In this document: positions 33,653 to 45,490 of the stretch, piece after piece
How positions within the stretch are numbered: the first letter of the stretch is position 1
How the letters are laid out: each line of letters starts with the position of its first letter
Source: Linanthus parryae
Taxonomy: Eukaryota; Streptophyta; Magnoliopsida; Ericales; Polemoniaceae
Length of the DNA: 64,000 nucleotides
Direction of reading: 5' to 3'
NCBI GenBank assembly: GCA_023055425.1
Contig: JALGPY010000014.1
Location: 1,118,501-1,182,500, forward strand
Translations under genes and position numbers: made by a program
The notes under the pieces: model-generated
The model's database searches: none
Told to the model about the DNA's origin: nothing
Seen by the model: the letters and a program-made list of their open reading frames with translations, nothing else

Positions 33653-34731
33653 TGTGTTCACATGTCGTAGATTCTGTACATCCGGAGTACGCTGCATAGA
33701 TTAAGACACCTTCTTCATTTTATTCGTTTCGAATCAAATCTCTCTCTCACACACACCTACCAAATTGCGGGATTTGATTTGCAAAAAGAAAAAAGTTGCG
33801 GGAATTTGGTCCCAAAATATTAAAACTCGTATGTTCACATGAAAAAAATATTAAAATGTGGTAATTTTAAATGTTTATTTTCAACTCGAGCGCGTACTAA
33901 CTTGGTGTTAGAGTTGACACTGACACCGAAAGATAAAATATATTCCATGCATGCTATCATCATATTAATGTTAAAACATTGTTGACACGATGTTATTTTT
34001 GTACATAACACGAAATACATACTAAAAATATATTGTAATAGGTTTCTTAAGAACTTTCTAATTTGAGGTTTTGCTTTCTATAAGTAAAAATACATTTATT
34101 CTATTTAAAAAAAAGTAAAATACATTTATTCAAGTAATTAATAACATGTTATTAGAAAAAAAAAAACTACATAATGGATTAGATATTTCATGCAAGTTAT
34201 GTCCCCATTTCAAGATCAATGACCCACAAATGATGAACATGACAGAAAATGGACTTGACCAGGTTGGGGAATTCAATTTTTTAATTTTTTTGTGATGATT
34301 ACTTTAAGAAAAGTCTTTGTACTTTTTTTTAATGTTGTTTTTTGAAAAAAATACTCTGTATTTGAACACTATGGCGCCTTCTAATTATTTTCTTAATCTT
34401 GCCAAATCTTTGATCACTTCCTAAACTTTTTGGATTAATTTTGATTTCAACATGTCTGCTTCAATAACTTTTTGAACAATCATAAGGGACTTAAAGTCAT
34501 TAGTGCTTGGGGCATTAGCCTACAAGATTGACAATATGCGCTCGCCGCTCGGTATATTGTTCAACTGGCAAATAGAATAATTGTTGTAATTGTTGATCTA
34601 GAGTGTGGCAGTTCAAATCTTACTTTCGGTAAAACTTGAGAAATTAGGCTGAGAATTTGGCAACCTCTGACACTTTTGTCAACTAAGGTCACAAACTACT
34701 TCCCGGTTGTTTAAATGGCAGGGAAGTGGAG
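33653..34731. other. AT-rich intergenic DNA
   Basis: No gene recognised. A SINE-like block at about 34545-34650 has TTGTTCAACTGGCAAATAG and GCAGTTCAAATCTTAC, box A- and B-like. Confidence 0.45.
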
Positions 34732-34974
34732 GACCACAGTGGTGGGGCTAGCCCCAATTAATACTTTCTCCAGGTGAGAAAGTATTCATTGGGTCTAGCC
34801 CCACCACCGTGGCATGTCTGCGTGGTGGGGCGCGCCATTCATCTTCTGACAAATATGCACTAGTTAAATGGAACCCACCAAATTTTGCTTATTTGTCAAA
34901 AGCTGAATGGCCCGCCCCACCACGCAGACATGCCACAGTGGTGGGGCTAGCCCCAATTAATACTTTCTCCAGGT
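34732..34974. mobile_element. Fold-back element with ~84-bp inverted arms
   Basis: Left arm about 34775-34858 and right arm about 34887-34970 are inverted copies with few mismatches, separated by a loop of about 28 nt. A third copy of the arm end (CCACAGTGGTGGGGCTAGCC through TACTTTCTCCAGGT) sits at 34732-34775 in direct orientation with the right arm end. GGGGCTAGCCCC inside is itself palindromic. A transcript would form a long hairpin. Confidence 0.85.
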
Positions 34975-36958
34975 TGGGGCACTACAATCTTAAAAATTTG
35001 ACGATTTAGTTAGAGGTGTATCAATGTGGCCCCTCCAGGCTCCAGATTCCTTTCATCCTATTTTCCTCTTGCTCTGTGTCCTAGTAACCTGCTGATGCAG
35101 TCATATCGCTGCTAGCACAATGTTATCCTTCGACAACAATATCAGGTGGTCGGGTTATTTGTTGCGGGCTTGTTTTGGGCGGTAGTAACCGCTACTTTGA
35201 GCCTTCGTTTGTAAGATTTGTTTGTGCTTGACCCTCTTTGACCGGCTTTGGAATCATTCTTCTCGATAGCGATCACTTCTGTCCCACTTCTCTAAAATGT
35301 TTGTATAAACCTTCGTTTCACAAGAAACTTTTTAAATTTAACAAATTATTTCGGTTTCAATTAAGGACAATCATACCTATTAAAACAGGATAAGTTGCAC
35401 GTCACCTATATCCGTACTAATCTTCTAGAGCATACACTAGTCTTAGTTGGCCATTTTTAATTACTGATAGTTGTAATATTTACATGTACGACTCTCTTTA
35501 TCAATATGTTCTTTCGTCTCTAGTGAAAAAGAACAGCTACGAAGACTTGGGGGATGGAAGAGCAGTGTGAGCAAACTTGAAGGGATGTAATGACAAATTA
35601 AATAGTGAGAGTTTTGTGTTAAGTTTGGGCCCGGATGTGTGGTCTGGGCCAATAGTAGCAAACGATGACAGAAGGAAATTGAGCCCAAGGAGACGAGATA
35701 AGGCCTAGTTTAAGCTTTATAGACCCTGTTTGGTATCCGCTGAAAATCTGAAAAATCGGCTGAAATAATTCTGAGTGAATAATTAAGCTGAACTAAAAAG
35801 TCAAAATCCATTTGAAATGAGCTGAAATTGTAGATTGTTAATTTGATCTATCAGAAAAATTTAAATAGCTATATCGTCAATGAACACTATTTATCAACTT
35901 ACTTTGACCGAACCGATTTAGCTAGCTGTAAGATATGAAAACGCGTTAATCTTTTCATAATATTGTAGAGTTTTTGAACAATATAATATTATGAAAAATT
36001 AGGGAATTTACGTATCGTATTGCAAGCTAAATTAGTCGCTACAATTAACCTCTCTAGAGTTAATTGATTTTTTTTTTTTTTTTTTTTGTTGACGAAATGG
36101 ACCAAGTTCATGTTAATCAAAGTCGTTCGGATGAGCTAGATTGTTCATAAATTTTTGGTAAACATTTTGGTTTTTAAATATATTTATCCCATTAAAAAAA
36201 ATGCACGATTAACCAGTTCTGTCTCTAGAAACTGGTCCGACTCCAATGTCTAACCATGATACGTGTCATTCGGCAATGAAAAATACAACACCTTTTCCTC
36301 CTCACCCAAATCTGTGCCGTCCTCGGTTGGATCCTGGTCCTCCTCAGTCGGATTATGGTATTCCTTATCAATATCTGGTTCAAGGTCGTGGTCTAAAATT
36401 TACCTATCGTCTAACCTATCTATCCTAGACAAGGCCATTGTCTAAAAGTTATATGTTTGCTTCTCACTAAGCTCTCGTTCACAAAAGATTATTTTATCTA
36501 GCGTTTGACGCCGTGGTTGATTTAGTTACGTTTATTTACAAATTACTTACCAATGTGATGTTTATCTAATAGATGATCACTAAACTCGAGCATTGAGCAT
36601 AGTCGTTACGTGTTTAAATTGTAAGAAAAATATTTCACCTACTATCGAAATCGAAACCCTTAAGGAACATCAAAACAGCAAAACTCTCTTAAAGAAAAAC
36701 TTCAAAACTCTCTTGTAATTCCTGAACAACTTCTCCTTTTGGCTATTGTTTGACAAAATAAACAGAAGATCCACAAAAAGCCAAAAAGCCAAAAAGCCAG
36801 AAGTGTTTAAAGAATGCACCCAAACAGAGCGTAACAAGAACGCTAGAATTCGTTTTGTTTTGTGTACTTCTGTCAGTGAATGTTTACCTTGAACACATCC
36901 TTTTATCGATCGGTTTTGCGTAAAAGGTCTGAACTTTGCTCTCAATATCGCTTTAAAT
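34975..36958. other. Gene-free region before the hydrolase gene
   Basis: Mostly unassigned. A possible element begins near 35726 with CCCTGTTTGGTATCCGCTG. About 35890-36030 resembles MITE-D. Poly-T at about 36068-36088. The last 300 bp should hold the hydrolase promoter and leader; no TATA box was fixed. Confidence 0.4.
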
Positions 36959-39900
36959 ATGGCGAATCTTGTGTTCAATTTGAATCCTCACCTCTCATCT
37001 TCTTCATTTGTTAAAAACCCATCTTCAGTTTGCTTTCATCTTGGTCAGGTGCGCTTCATTCCTTCAATCAATCGCAGCACTAGAAGTAGAAAAATAAGAA
37101 CCCTGAAGACGATGAATCAGACAAGTGAATCTCCGAAGAACCCAGGTAATGATTTTGCCTTCTCGTACATGAACTTAATCGAAAATGTACCAAGTTGAAT
37201 GAGTTTGGAAAAATGTAATTCTTGATCAATCTTTAGATTATGTCAGTGCCACTAATAAAAAAAGAGCCAGATTACTTGAAAAAAACCCAAGTTAAAAATT
37301 TGAGTTTTTTTTAGCATTAGTTGAGAAATCTCAGATTTTTAACATGTGTAGTTGACAAAGATCATTAGTATTTGAGGCTCTACTAAGAAGGATTTCAAAA
37401 ATCTGACCTTGATGTTCTCTGTTGATTTGAGCCCATAGTTTCAGAGGAAACTAGTTCCTTCCTGGAGAAGAGATTGCATGACAATAGTACTGGTCAGATG
37501 TTGAACTAAAGAGAAGAGGGTGATAAGTTACCCTTTTGGGTTTTGATTGACATGTGTACTTGTTGGGGGATAAGAAATGGCAGGACATGACATAGATGTG
37601 AGGTGAGATTTGATTGATGGAGGGTAAGGTAAGATATGAAACTCAGTCTTTTCTTAATTGGATAAGGACAATGAAGTCATTTTAGCACCCCACCCACATC
37701 CTTCAAGCTCCTAGGTGGTACTACCTCCGTTCCCGCTCTATATTCCTAGTTTGACTTTCAGGTGATTTGGTTAGCAATGCATTGCAAGAATTTGGTAATC
37801 TTTTCGTGGTGTTGTAGACTTTCAGGGGTCACTTTTACCCGGTGATTTGGTTAGCAAAAAGATGTTAGAATTTGGTAATCTTTTCATGGTGGTACCAAAT
37901 TCTTGTACCGTTTTGCTAACCAAATCACCGGATCAAAGTGACCCCTGAAAATCAAATTAGGAAGATCGAAGGGAACGGAGGTAGTATAAGATTTGAGGCT
38001 TATAATTGATGAGAGGGGTAAGGGGGAATATGTTATACCTCTCTCGTATCCCCAACACAAATGCGGGATTGAAACCACAGGTTTGACAAATCATCAACCC
38101 CCTCTTCTTATACATTACCGAAGCGAGGCCCTAGAATTTGAACTATGAAGTAATTTGATATTTCGGATGGGAAGTAGAATAATCGAGCCTCTTATTACTG
38201 GTTATCTTAGTCCTTTAAAGAAAGAGTAGGAAGCAGCATTTGAGTTAGAACAGCATTCCCTTTCCGATAGGAGGGAGGAATCTCAGTAGCAAAGGTTCAT
38301 AGAAGACTTCACAAAACTTTTAGCACTTAATTTTCAAACATTTCAGTAATATATAGTTGTTGATCATTGTGGAAGGTGTGTAATTTTAACTTGCGAAAAA
38401 TGGGAAAGTGACTTGATGTAAACCCCTTAGTTTGTATGTGCATGAATGTGTATTTGATATCTAATAGGTTCCATATAAGTGATTTTGTTAATCTTGTTAT
38501 TGCTTTCCTCATTAACTTAGTCCCGTGTTTGTGCAATGAATGGGGATATTTCAGTGGTGCAGCAGCAGAGAATCATAATACCGAACGCCAATGGTGAAAA
38601 GCTGGTCGGTATCTTACACGACACGGGTTCTCCGGAAGTAGTGATCTTGTGTCATGGTTTTCGATCGTCAAAGGTCATATAATCTCAATCTTGAACTTGA
38701 TTTTCTTTTCTTTACTCTAATTAGTGTGATTAGACGCAAGCCAATGTGCGTGTGTGTGTGTGATCGTGGTGTCAATCGGGCGGACCGGGCAAACCCTAGG
38801 GGATGGGATGGGGCAGGCTACGGGATTGGGAAGGGGCCAGGACTGGTTGTATGCCGAGAAATCCTAGCCGGGCCGGTCTAGGCTTAAAACCCCCGGGGGG
38901 GGGGGGGGGGAGGGGGTCCGGGCCCGTTTGGGTATGTGTGTGTGTGTGCGGGCGTGTGTATTCTGTTGTAGTTATTATATACATCTTTATTTAAAGTTAT
39001 TGTATATATATGACCAAGTTATTGTATTATATGATCTAAAAGTGGGGGTAAGATATTTGAATTACTCTTAAACTAGCCGTTATTTTTGAGAAAGGAAGCT
39101 GTTGAGGGAGGTCGGAGGGGTTGACCCGATGCGGGTTGAGGGGGTTTAGGTGAAGTTCGATGTTGAGGGGGCCGGGGCAGTTCGTTCGTGAAGAAATCCT
39201 ACCAGGCCGGTCCTGGTCCTAGTGGAGGGGGTTGGGTGCTGGTCTGGGTTACAGAGGGGGTAGGGGGTCTTAGGGGGTATGAGGCGGGTTGGGCCGGTTC
39301 GGACCGTGGTCGACCCGGATGACTCCGTGACGTCATAAGGTTCCTTTAGCATATTAGAAAATCACACCCCATCTGTTGTGTTAATTTTGTCATATTTCCT
39401 TAAAACTACTTTTCTGCAAGAGGTTTATAAGGTTCTTTGATAACTTGATTTTTTGCATTTTATTCACAACTCATTCATCTATCTCTAGGAATACATCATT
39501 ATGACAAACGTAGCTGCTGCTTTGGAGAAAGAAGGAATATCCGCCTTTCGCTTCGACTTCTCTGGAAATGGGTACGCTCCTAAACTTGAACCTTCATGTG
39601 CCCTAAAGATTTGTGTTTTAGGTCACTTGCCCTTCAGAGTCCGTACAGTAAAAAGTAACTGTTTTTAGTGGCTACAATCCAGGGAAAGTGAAGGCACATT
39701 TCAATACGCTGGTTATTGGAAGGAAGCTGAGGACTTGCGTGCTGTGATCCAACATTTCACAAATGAAAACCGTGTAACGAAGGCCATTCTCGGACATAGT
39801 AAAGGTTCGTCTCTTCTTCGGTTTTACCATTGTAATAATTTTGATATATTCTACAAATTACTCTTATCGGTTAAAGTGTGTTTTTTTCTTTTTTTTGCAG

Positions 39901-42716
39901 GAGGAGATGTGGTGCTCTTGTATGCATCGAAGTATCATGATATCGGTACGGTGGTCAATACATCCGGCCGTTATGATTTGAAGAAAGGCATTGCCGAACG
40001 CATGGGCAAAGACTTCTTTGAAAGAATAAAAAAGGATGGATATTTTGATGTGAAAAATAATAAAGGTAGTAGTATATCAGTTCCGTTTCACCTTATGCAT
40101 TTTACTTTTCAACTAGTTGCTGTTAAACCCGTACTCCCTCCGTTCTACCTTAAGGCCTTGTTTGGGTAAAGTATAAGGAGGGAGGTGTAGAAATAAATTA
40201 TACATATCTTATCCCATCTTATTTCCCCTTCTCATTGTTTGCCTAAAAACTTATACCACATAGGAGGTAGTTTAAGCTGTAATGAGTTTGGGGGATAGAG
40301 TGGGTGGTGGGCAAAGACTAAAGCGCCCCCTAACAAATCTAAAAGTGACCTCAATACCTTCATTCGTTCAAGCACTTTCCAGTTCACATATTGAATTTTA
40401 TCCTGCCTAATATCCTACCCTACCCAAACACTGAAAAATAAACTTTTCATATCCTGCTTTATCCCAGTACAATCATATCCTACTTCCTATCACACTATAT
40501 GCCTTATACCCCTCTTTGTTATAACTTACCCAAATGAGGTTTAAGTGTTTTCCTTTCCTAAGATAGAAATCCCAAAATAAGTGTCTTACTACAAAGTTTT
40601 TCAAGTTTTCTTTTTTCACTTCCCCAAGGAAAAGTACAACATAAAAGGACACTTTACTAAACTGTACTAAATATATCAAGTCAATGCACATTCTTAAACC
40701 CTGTGGACGGAGGGAGGATTTTGCTATTCAAGTTGAGTTTAGGGGTGGGTTGATCTGTAGGGGTTGAACCAATGGTACCAAACTTGTTCTTGATGTACTC
40801 CCAAAGTCCAAGTTTCAACTCCGTGTGGTTTGAACTTTAAATTGTGATTAGGGTTTGGAGAATATACTCGAAATTCTCCAGATCCCATTGGTATCACACC
40901 TAGGGACTAGGGTTGAGACTACGACCACAGAATGAAGTCAAAAGCTCTCAACTTTATACCAAATTCAATTATCCCCAATTTAAAGGATTGCAAAGCTATA
41001 AATAAACTCTTCACGTTCGTTTTCCAACCTTTTGTGGTTTAGTGCATCTGATACTTGTGGTCTTATAATGCAGGAGAAGTTCAATATCGAGTAACTGAGG
41101 AAAATTTGGCGGATCGCCTTAATACAAACATGCATGAAGCATGCCTCCAAATTGACAAGAATTGCAGGTCAGAAGGATTTCATATTTTCATCGCGGTTTT
41201 GCAAAACAAATATTCCCTAATATATGTAGAAATTTTTGGGTTTCAGTCTCAAAAATGTTGGAAGAGACATCTTATGAAACTTGCTTACTCTGATTTTAAT
41301 GGTTGTCTGGTTCCTTAATCATCCTTAACCCGGAGGTCCCAAACTTGTTCCGATAATGTGTAAGGTTGGAGGTATAGGGATAAATTATACCTGTTGTCTC
41401 ATATAGCGCGTTTGGGTGCGGTATAAGCAACATGTACATTTTATCCCACCTTCTCATTTTTTGCCTAAAAACTTAGTAAGTATAAGGAGTTTGGGGGATA
41501 GAGTAGGTGGGTTGAAAAGACTAAAATACCCCTATAAATAATCTAAAGGTGACCACAATACCCTCATTCGTCCAAGCACTTTCCAGTTCACATATAGAAT
41601 CTTATGATGCCTCAAAATTAATTTTTTTAGATCCTCCCTTATCCCGGTACAATCATATCCTTCCTCATTTCCCAGTATATGTCTTATACCCCCTCTTTCT
41701 TATACCTTTCCCAAAAGTATACTGGGACTGGGATAAGAAAGAGGGGTATAAGGCATATACTGGGACTGTGATATGAGCTAGTATATGAGTGTATTGAAAT
41801 AAGGCAGGATATGAAGTTTTTATTTACTTGAGATGTGTTTTCTGAGATATATCTTGTGATTTGACGCGAATCTTGTACATGCATAGCTGTAAACTAGGTG
41901 GACTGCTAATTTTCTGATTTGATGTATTCTGAAAAGTGGGTTTTTCTGCACAGGGTCTTGACCGTCCACGGATCCGAGGACGAAGTCATTCCTTTGCAAG
42001 ATGCATTGGAGTTTGCCAAGATCATACCGAACCACAAGCTACACATCGTAGAGGGAGCGAATCATGGTTATTCTTCGCATCAAGCTGACTTACTTTCGGT
42101 CGTTTTGCCGTTCATCAAACAAGGTGTCCAACAAGGTTAGTGTTTCGTCGTACTATGTACACACTGCTTACTGTCTCTTTCATATGTTTCGTCAAAACTA
42201 TTTTCTAGTTGAATGGAACTAGGCTTAGGTTCCGAAGGTGATTCCTCTCGTGGTAATATAAGTTATCTGTTTTCTCTCTGTTGTTTTTGCAAAATCTGGA
42301 GATAATTTCACATAAAAACCATAAAATTCAGGAGTTTTTGTGGTAGGCTGAATCGGACGGCAAAATGAGGAGAGCTTTCCGCTTCCCCTTCCCTGCCCCA
42401 CAGCTACCTTCCAACCCATCACATTGGCCTCATCCAGATAAATTTAAATCATTTTCGGAAAATGAAAATATATTAAATTTTATGCAAAATATGTAATATT
42501 CATAAATATTACCTGACATTTGACAAATGCTTAAAAAAATTACATTTTTAGCCGAGCTTTAAAAAAAAGGGTACAAAAAATACATGTAATTAAAAATAGC
42601 CCATCTTGCATCCTTTCCCCAACGGTAGTTTCCCTTCCCCTCCTCACCTGGAGGGGAATTTTCTTGATCTTCACCTTCTCCTCCCCCTTCCCCTCAAGGG
42701 GTTGGAAATCATCAGT

Positions 42717-42764
<48 letters not shown>

Positions 42765-43098
42765 CCTCAAGGGGTTGTCGATGCTCTAAGAAAGATACTT
42801 TAAAATTGGATTAATCATTCATTTTTCTTCTTCTCGAGGGGAAGGGGAAGATGAAGGGGAAAGCTCTCCTCATTTGACGATCCGATTTCCCTTCCCATTA
42901 CCCCTGGTGGGGACTTCCCTTCCTTCCCCTTTCCCTCAAGGGGTTGGAGATCATCTTTTTCCTGTCTTCCCTTCCCCTCGAGGGGTAGTCAAAGCTCGAA
43001 GAAATATCCTTTAAAATTCGATTAATCATTCATTGTTCTTCTGCTTTGAATTATATATTTATTTATTGATCTGTCTCATATTTTGTGCAGGTTCTTAA
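36959..43098 (+). CDS. Alpha/beta-fold serine hydrolase (S33-like), probably plastid-targeted
   Basis: Eight exons: 36959-37145, 38555-38673, 39489-39571, 39683-39804, 39901-40065, 41074-41167, 41954-42135 and 43091-43098; 319 aa, GT-AG throughout with matching phases. Residues 1-60 are Ser/Arg/Lys-rich without acidic residues, a likely transit peptide. The fold begins at RIIIPNANGEKLVGILH, oxyanion region LCHGFRSSK, then AALEKEGISAFRFDFSGNG. The nucleophile elbow is GHSKGG with Ser169, the acid is Asp266 in GSEDEVIP, the base His294 in GANHGY. This matches a plant family of unknown substrate that I know from Arabidopsis At3g47590-like proteins. Exon 8 adds only two residues before the stop; without splicing the frame stops one codon after the same point. 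Introns 2 and 5-7 carry repeats. Function beyond hydrolase is not known. Confidence 0.93.
37721..37984. mobile_element. Stowaway-like MITE (MITE-D), 264 bp
   Basis: Ends CTACCTCCGTTCCCGCTC and GAAGGGAACGGAGGTAG between TA dinucleotides. The signature GGTGATTTGGTTAGCAA occurs twice in direct and once in reverse orientation, so the left arm is internally duplicated. In intron 1 of the hydrolase gene. Confidence 0.85.
38767..39330. repeat. GC-rich repeated segments in hydrolase intron 2
   Basis: Two related GC-rich pieces, about 38767-38940 and 39095-39320, share GAGAAATCCTAGCCGGGCCGG / GAAGAAATCCTACCAGGCCGG-type blocks. The first contains a G run (about 38895-38910) and a GT microsatellite. 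Composition is far from the AT-rich intron; probably retroelement or MITE debris. Confidence 0.55.
40134..40716. mobile_element. Stowaway MITE split by a nested Tourist-like MITE
   Basis: Outer ends CTCCCTCCGTTCTACCTTAA and CTGTGGACGGAGGGAG. Inside, about 40154-40541, is an element with ends GGCCTTGTTTGGGTAAAG and TTACCCAAATGAGGTT flanked by TTAA/TTAA-like sequence, as in Tourist/PIF. In hydrolase intron 5. A relative of the inner element is at 41399-41715. Confidence 0.75.
41399..41765. mobile_element. Second copy of the nested Tourist-like MITE with an extra hairpin
   Basis: Shares TTATCCCACCTTCTCATTTT, TGGGGGATAGAGTAGGTGGG-type and CAAGCACTTTCCAGTTCACA blocks with 40154-40541. Its right end is followed by an inverted copy of itself: CCAGTATATGTCTTATACCC at 41672 versus GGGGTATAAGGCATATACTGG ending near 41763. 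In hydrolase intron 6. Confidence 0.7.
42600..43060. repeat. Duplicated C-rich segment with (CT)n in hydrolase intron 7
   Basis: Two units share CCTCAAGGGGTTGGA, GAAAGATACTTTAAAATTGG / GAAATATCCTTTAAAATTCG and ATTAATCATTCAT. A CT microsatellite of about 40 bp is at 42720-42760. The last unit runs up to the splice acceptor at 43089-43090. Confidence 0.75.
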
Positions 43099-43307
43099 GA
43101 ATAAGGATGGACATGTTAAAAGCCAAAAAGGTGATTGAGGAGTTTTAAGGGATATTTATTACAGTAGCATACTGGCTTGGAAGTTTTTAGGGATATTTAT
43201 TACAGTAGCATACTGTACACATGTTATTGTATCACTAGCAGACTCACCCTGGGATTTCATATGTTTGTACCCAAATCAAATGTAACTTTGGATCTTAAAC
43301 TGTGTTA
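43099..43307 (+). other. 3'UTR of the hydrolase gene
   Basis: Follows the stop. A 29-bp repeat, TTTTTAGGGATATTTATTAC type, occurs at about 43148 and 43188. No clear poly(A) signal fixed. Confidence 0.5.
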
Positions 43308-43559
43308 CTATTTCAGATCAAACATTCTGGGAATTTCATGAAGAAAAATATTATTTTTTCTCCTGTGACTGAGTGTATTAAGTTCATCATATACTCTATC
43401 AATGGTGTATTGTCTGTACTTTTCAATTTTGGCGTTGAATTCTTCTTGGGATGTGTTTTGTTCCTCAACCTCTGCATTGTAGATAGCATAAAAGTCAAAT
43501 TTGAAGTAGTTCTCAACCCAACCTTCTCCAAATTTATCCAAACCTTCTTCAGAATTCAT
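43308..43559 (-). CDS. Hypothetical 83-aa open frame, origin unknown
   Basis: A charged, low-stop minus-strand frame starting MNSEEGLDKFGEGWVENYF and ending HEIPRMFDLK. Residue composition looks protein-like rather than random (rich in E, K, N, Y; no low complexity). I do not recognise it. It has no splice context and lies tail-to-tail with the hydrolase gene. It may be a fragment of a gene or transposon. Direct 20-bp repeats of CAGAATTCATTC type flank its start (43552 and 43586). Confidence 0.25.
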   Translation of the reverse strand: MNSEEGLDKFGEGWVENYFKFDFYAIYNAEVEEQNTSQEEFNAKIEKYRQYTIDRVYDELNTLSHRRKNNIFLHEIPRMFDLK

Positions 43560-43885
43560 TCAGAAAAATATATAATTCTTTTTCAGAATTCATTCTGAAA
43601 AAAAATATAATGCAGGAAAAATGTTTTGATCAGTATATGATCCAAAAAGGTTTCGGACTTCTCAAACCGTTGTACTATGGTTGCATACATTATGGAGAAG
43701 TTTTGAGTACATTGCTGTTCTTTTTGTTAAGCGCAGGTTTTGGCAAAAAAATCACGACAGAATTGCATGCATAAATCAGTACCAGTTGTAATTTTATTGA
43801 AATGTGATGTTTATTTTCAGAAAAAAAGAGAGTTAACTTTTCAACAATATCAATCTACTCATGTATGATGGATTGCTGAATACTC

Positions 43886-43888
<3 letters not shown>

Positions 43889-43922
<34 letters not shown>
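43889..43922. repeat. Poly-T tract, about 33 nt
   Basis: Uninterrupted T run. On the minus strand this is poly(A) and could be the tail of a retroposed fragment, but no body was identified. Confidence 0.9.
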
Positions 43923-43923
<1 letters not shown>

Positions 43924-44269
43924 GAGATCTTGAGTTATGCTTGGGAGAATTCAAGTAGTTGCATATTAATATTGTCAGGTGCTAGTTTTTCAGTTATAGC
44001 GTAGTCGAGCTGGTTAACTTTTCTGGTGTGCTTTGCACTAGAGTGGTCGTTTACCCTATAGCGGCAATGGCGGACGCAAAAGGGACTGCACTAAGATTTT
44101 TAGTTCTGCAAATTCACCCCTATTTCATGCTGGTTTTCAGTTCAGTCCATTTTTTTTATTTGACCCTTAAGTTGTGTCTTCTCTTATGACAGCCACTAAT
44201 TTCTAGTCCTTTAGGTAGAATATATATCTTGCCCCCACTAATCCAAAGTTCTATGATTAGCGGTTCTGC

Positions 44270-44590
44270 TTTCCAAGATCATGATTCTACAGTTTCCATT
44301 TCAATGGCATTCAGGAATGGAATGAAGATGTTAAGATGCATATCCCTGGTTTGGTTGCATCATAGTACTCTTAATTCAGCTGCTTGTCAGCAGAAAAGTG
44401 GACATCATCATTTGGCTTTTCAGAAGAACGGGTTCTTTATCTATCAAGTCGGGCTACAATTTCATCAGTGAGAATAACAAGCGCTATTGTCATCCTGGAG
44501 GGATCTTTCAAATGGGAGAGCACACACATTCAGAGGATAAGAAATGGAGCGCTATATGGGATCTTGATATTCCATTAGAAATGTGGCAAT
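44270..44590 (+). mobile_element. LINE fragment, zf-RVT region
   Basis: Frame around 44398-44580 reads DIIIWLFRRTGSLSIKSGYN and KKWSAIWDLDIPLEM, the segment between reverse transcriptase and zinc finger in plant LINEs. Broken by stops; different family from the 30066 LINE. Sequence to 44960 may be further debris of the same element but is not readable. Confidence 0.6.
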
Positions 44591-44995
44591 AATAAGCTCC
44601 TGACAACGAGCCTCCTCAGTAAACCCCTGAAATCCACAGAGGTTGTGCCTTTAGTGCCACCGAGCCTCGAAAACTCAAGAGAATTTTTTCTTCCAATTCC
44701 CAAACGTTTCCCCTTTATGGATGGATCGGTTGTGAGTTCAAGCCTAAAATTCACCATGATTTCTGATAAAATCTTCATGCTATCATCAGCTAACGAAGCA
44801 AAGTGTCTATCCACAGTCTCATGGCCATTTGGCAAGGTCGATACACAACAAGATGGTCAAAAACAATGATTTTACAGCCAAAGCCATCAGAAGAATTATG
44901 AAAAATGAGGCTCAACTCCTCAGCATGGCGGGAAGATCCAAAATTAACACCATCGACACTCCTGCTCCTTCGGAGACGAGACTGGTGGTCAAGGG

Positions 44996-45190
44996 TTGTG
45001 GCGGGGCCAGGAAATCAAACCAGTCGGGGCGAAGTTAAGATGTGACAGAAATTTTTAATTCTAGCCAGGACATTTATGCATTTTTTGAAGGATTTTAGTG
45101 TAAAATAACTGTTGAAGAGATTTTAGTAGAGTTTTCAAAAAGCTAGGAGTAGCAATTGCCACCCCTTTTCTTCAAGTAGCTCCGCCCTTC
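44996..45190. mobile_element. MITE-C (hAT-like), complete, 195 bp
   Basis: Ends TTGTGGCGGGGCCAGGAAAT and AAGTAGCTCCGCCCTTC, flanked by GTCAAGGG on both sides (44988-44995 and 45191-45198). The 8-bp duplication and GGCGG termini fit hAT. Lies about 300 bp upstream of the OST5 start codon. Confidence 0.85.
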
Positions 45191-45198
45191 GTCAAGGG

Positions 45199-45490
45199 GG
45201 TATAACCACGATCATCTTAACATCATGGATATCAATGTAGATGCATAGTGAAATATTTTCATAAAAAAATAGATCTCTCGGGGCATAGTGAAATATTTTC
45301 AGAAACTTTTGGGGGGTTGAAATGAAGATTACCTCCAAACTATAGGGGTTGAAGTAGAAGACATTAGAAATGATGAATCAACACCACACCTTCGAGTCAA
45401 TGTTTATACAAGACTACTATTCTTCTACTAGTTCAGTCTCACCAAATCAGAAACTGAAGCTCAGATCCATCCATCGAAGATTGCTGAGAG
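45199..45490 (+). promoter_or_regulatory. Promoter and leader of OST5
   Basis: Sequence between MITE-C and the ATG. CCATCCATCGAAGATTGCTG directly precedes the ATG. No core element was fixed with confidence. Confidence 0.35.
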
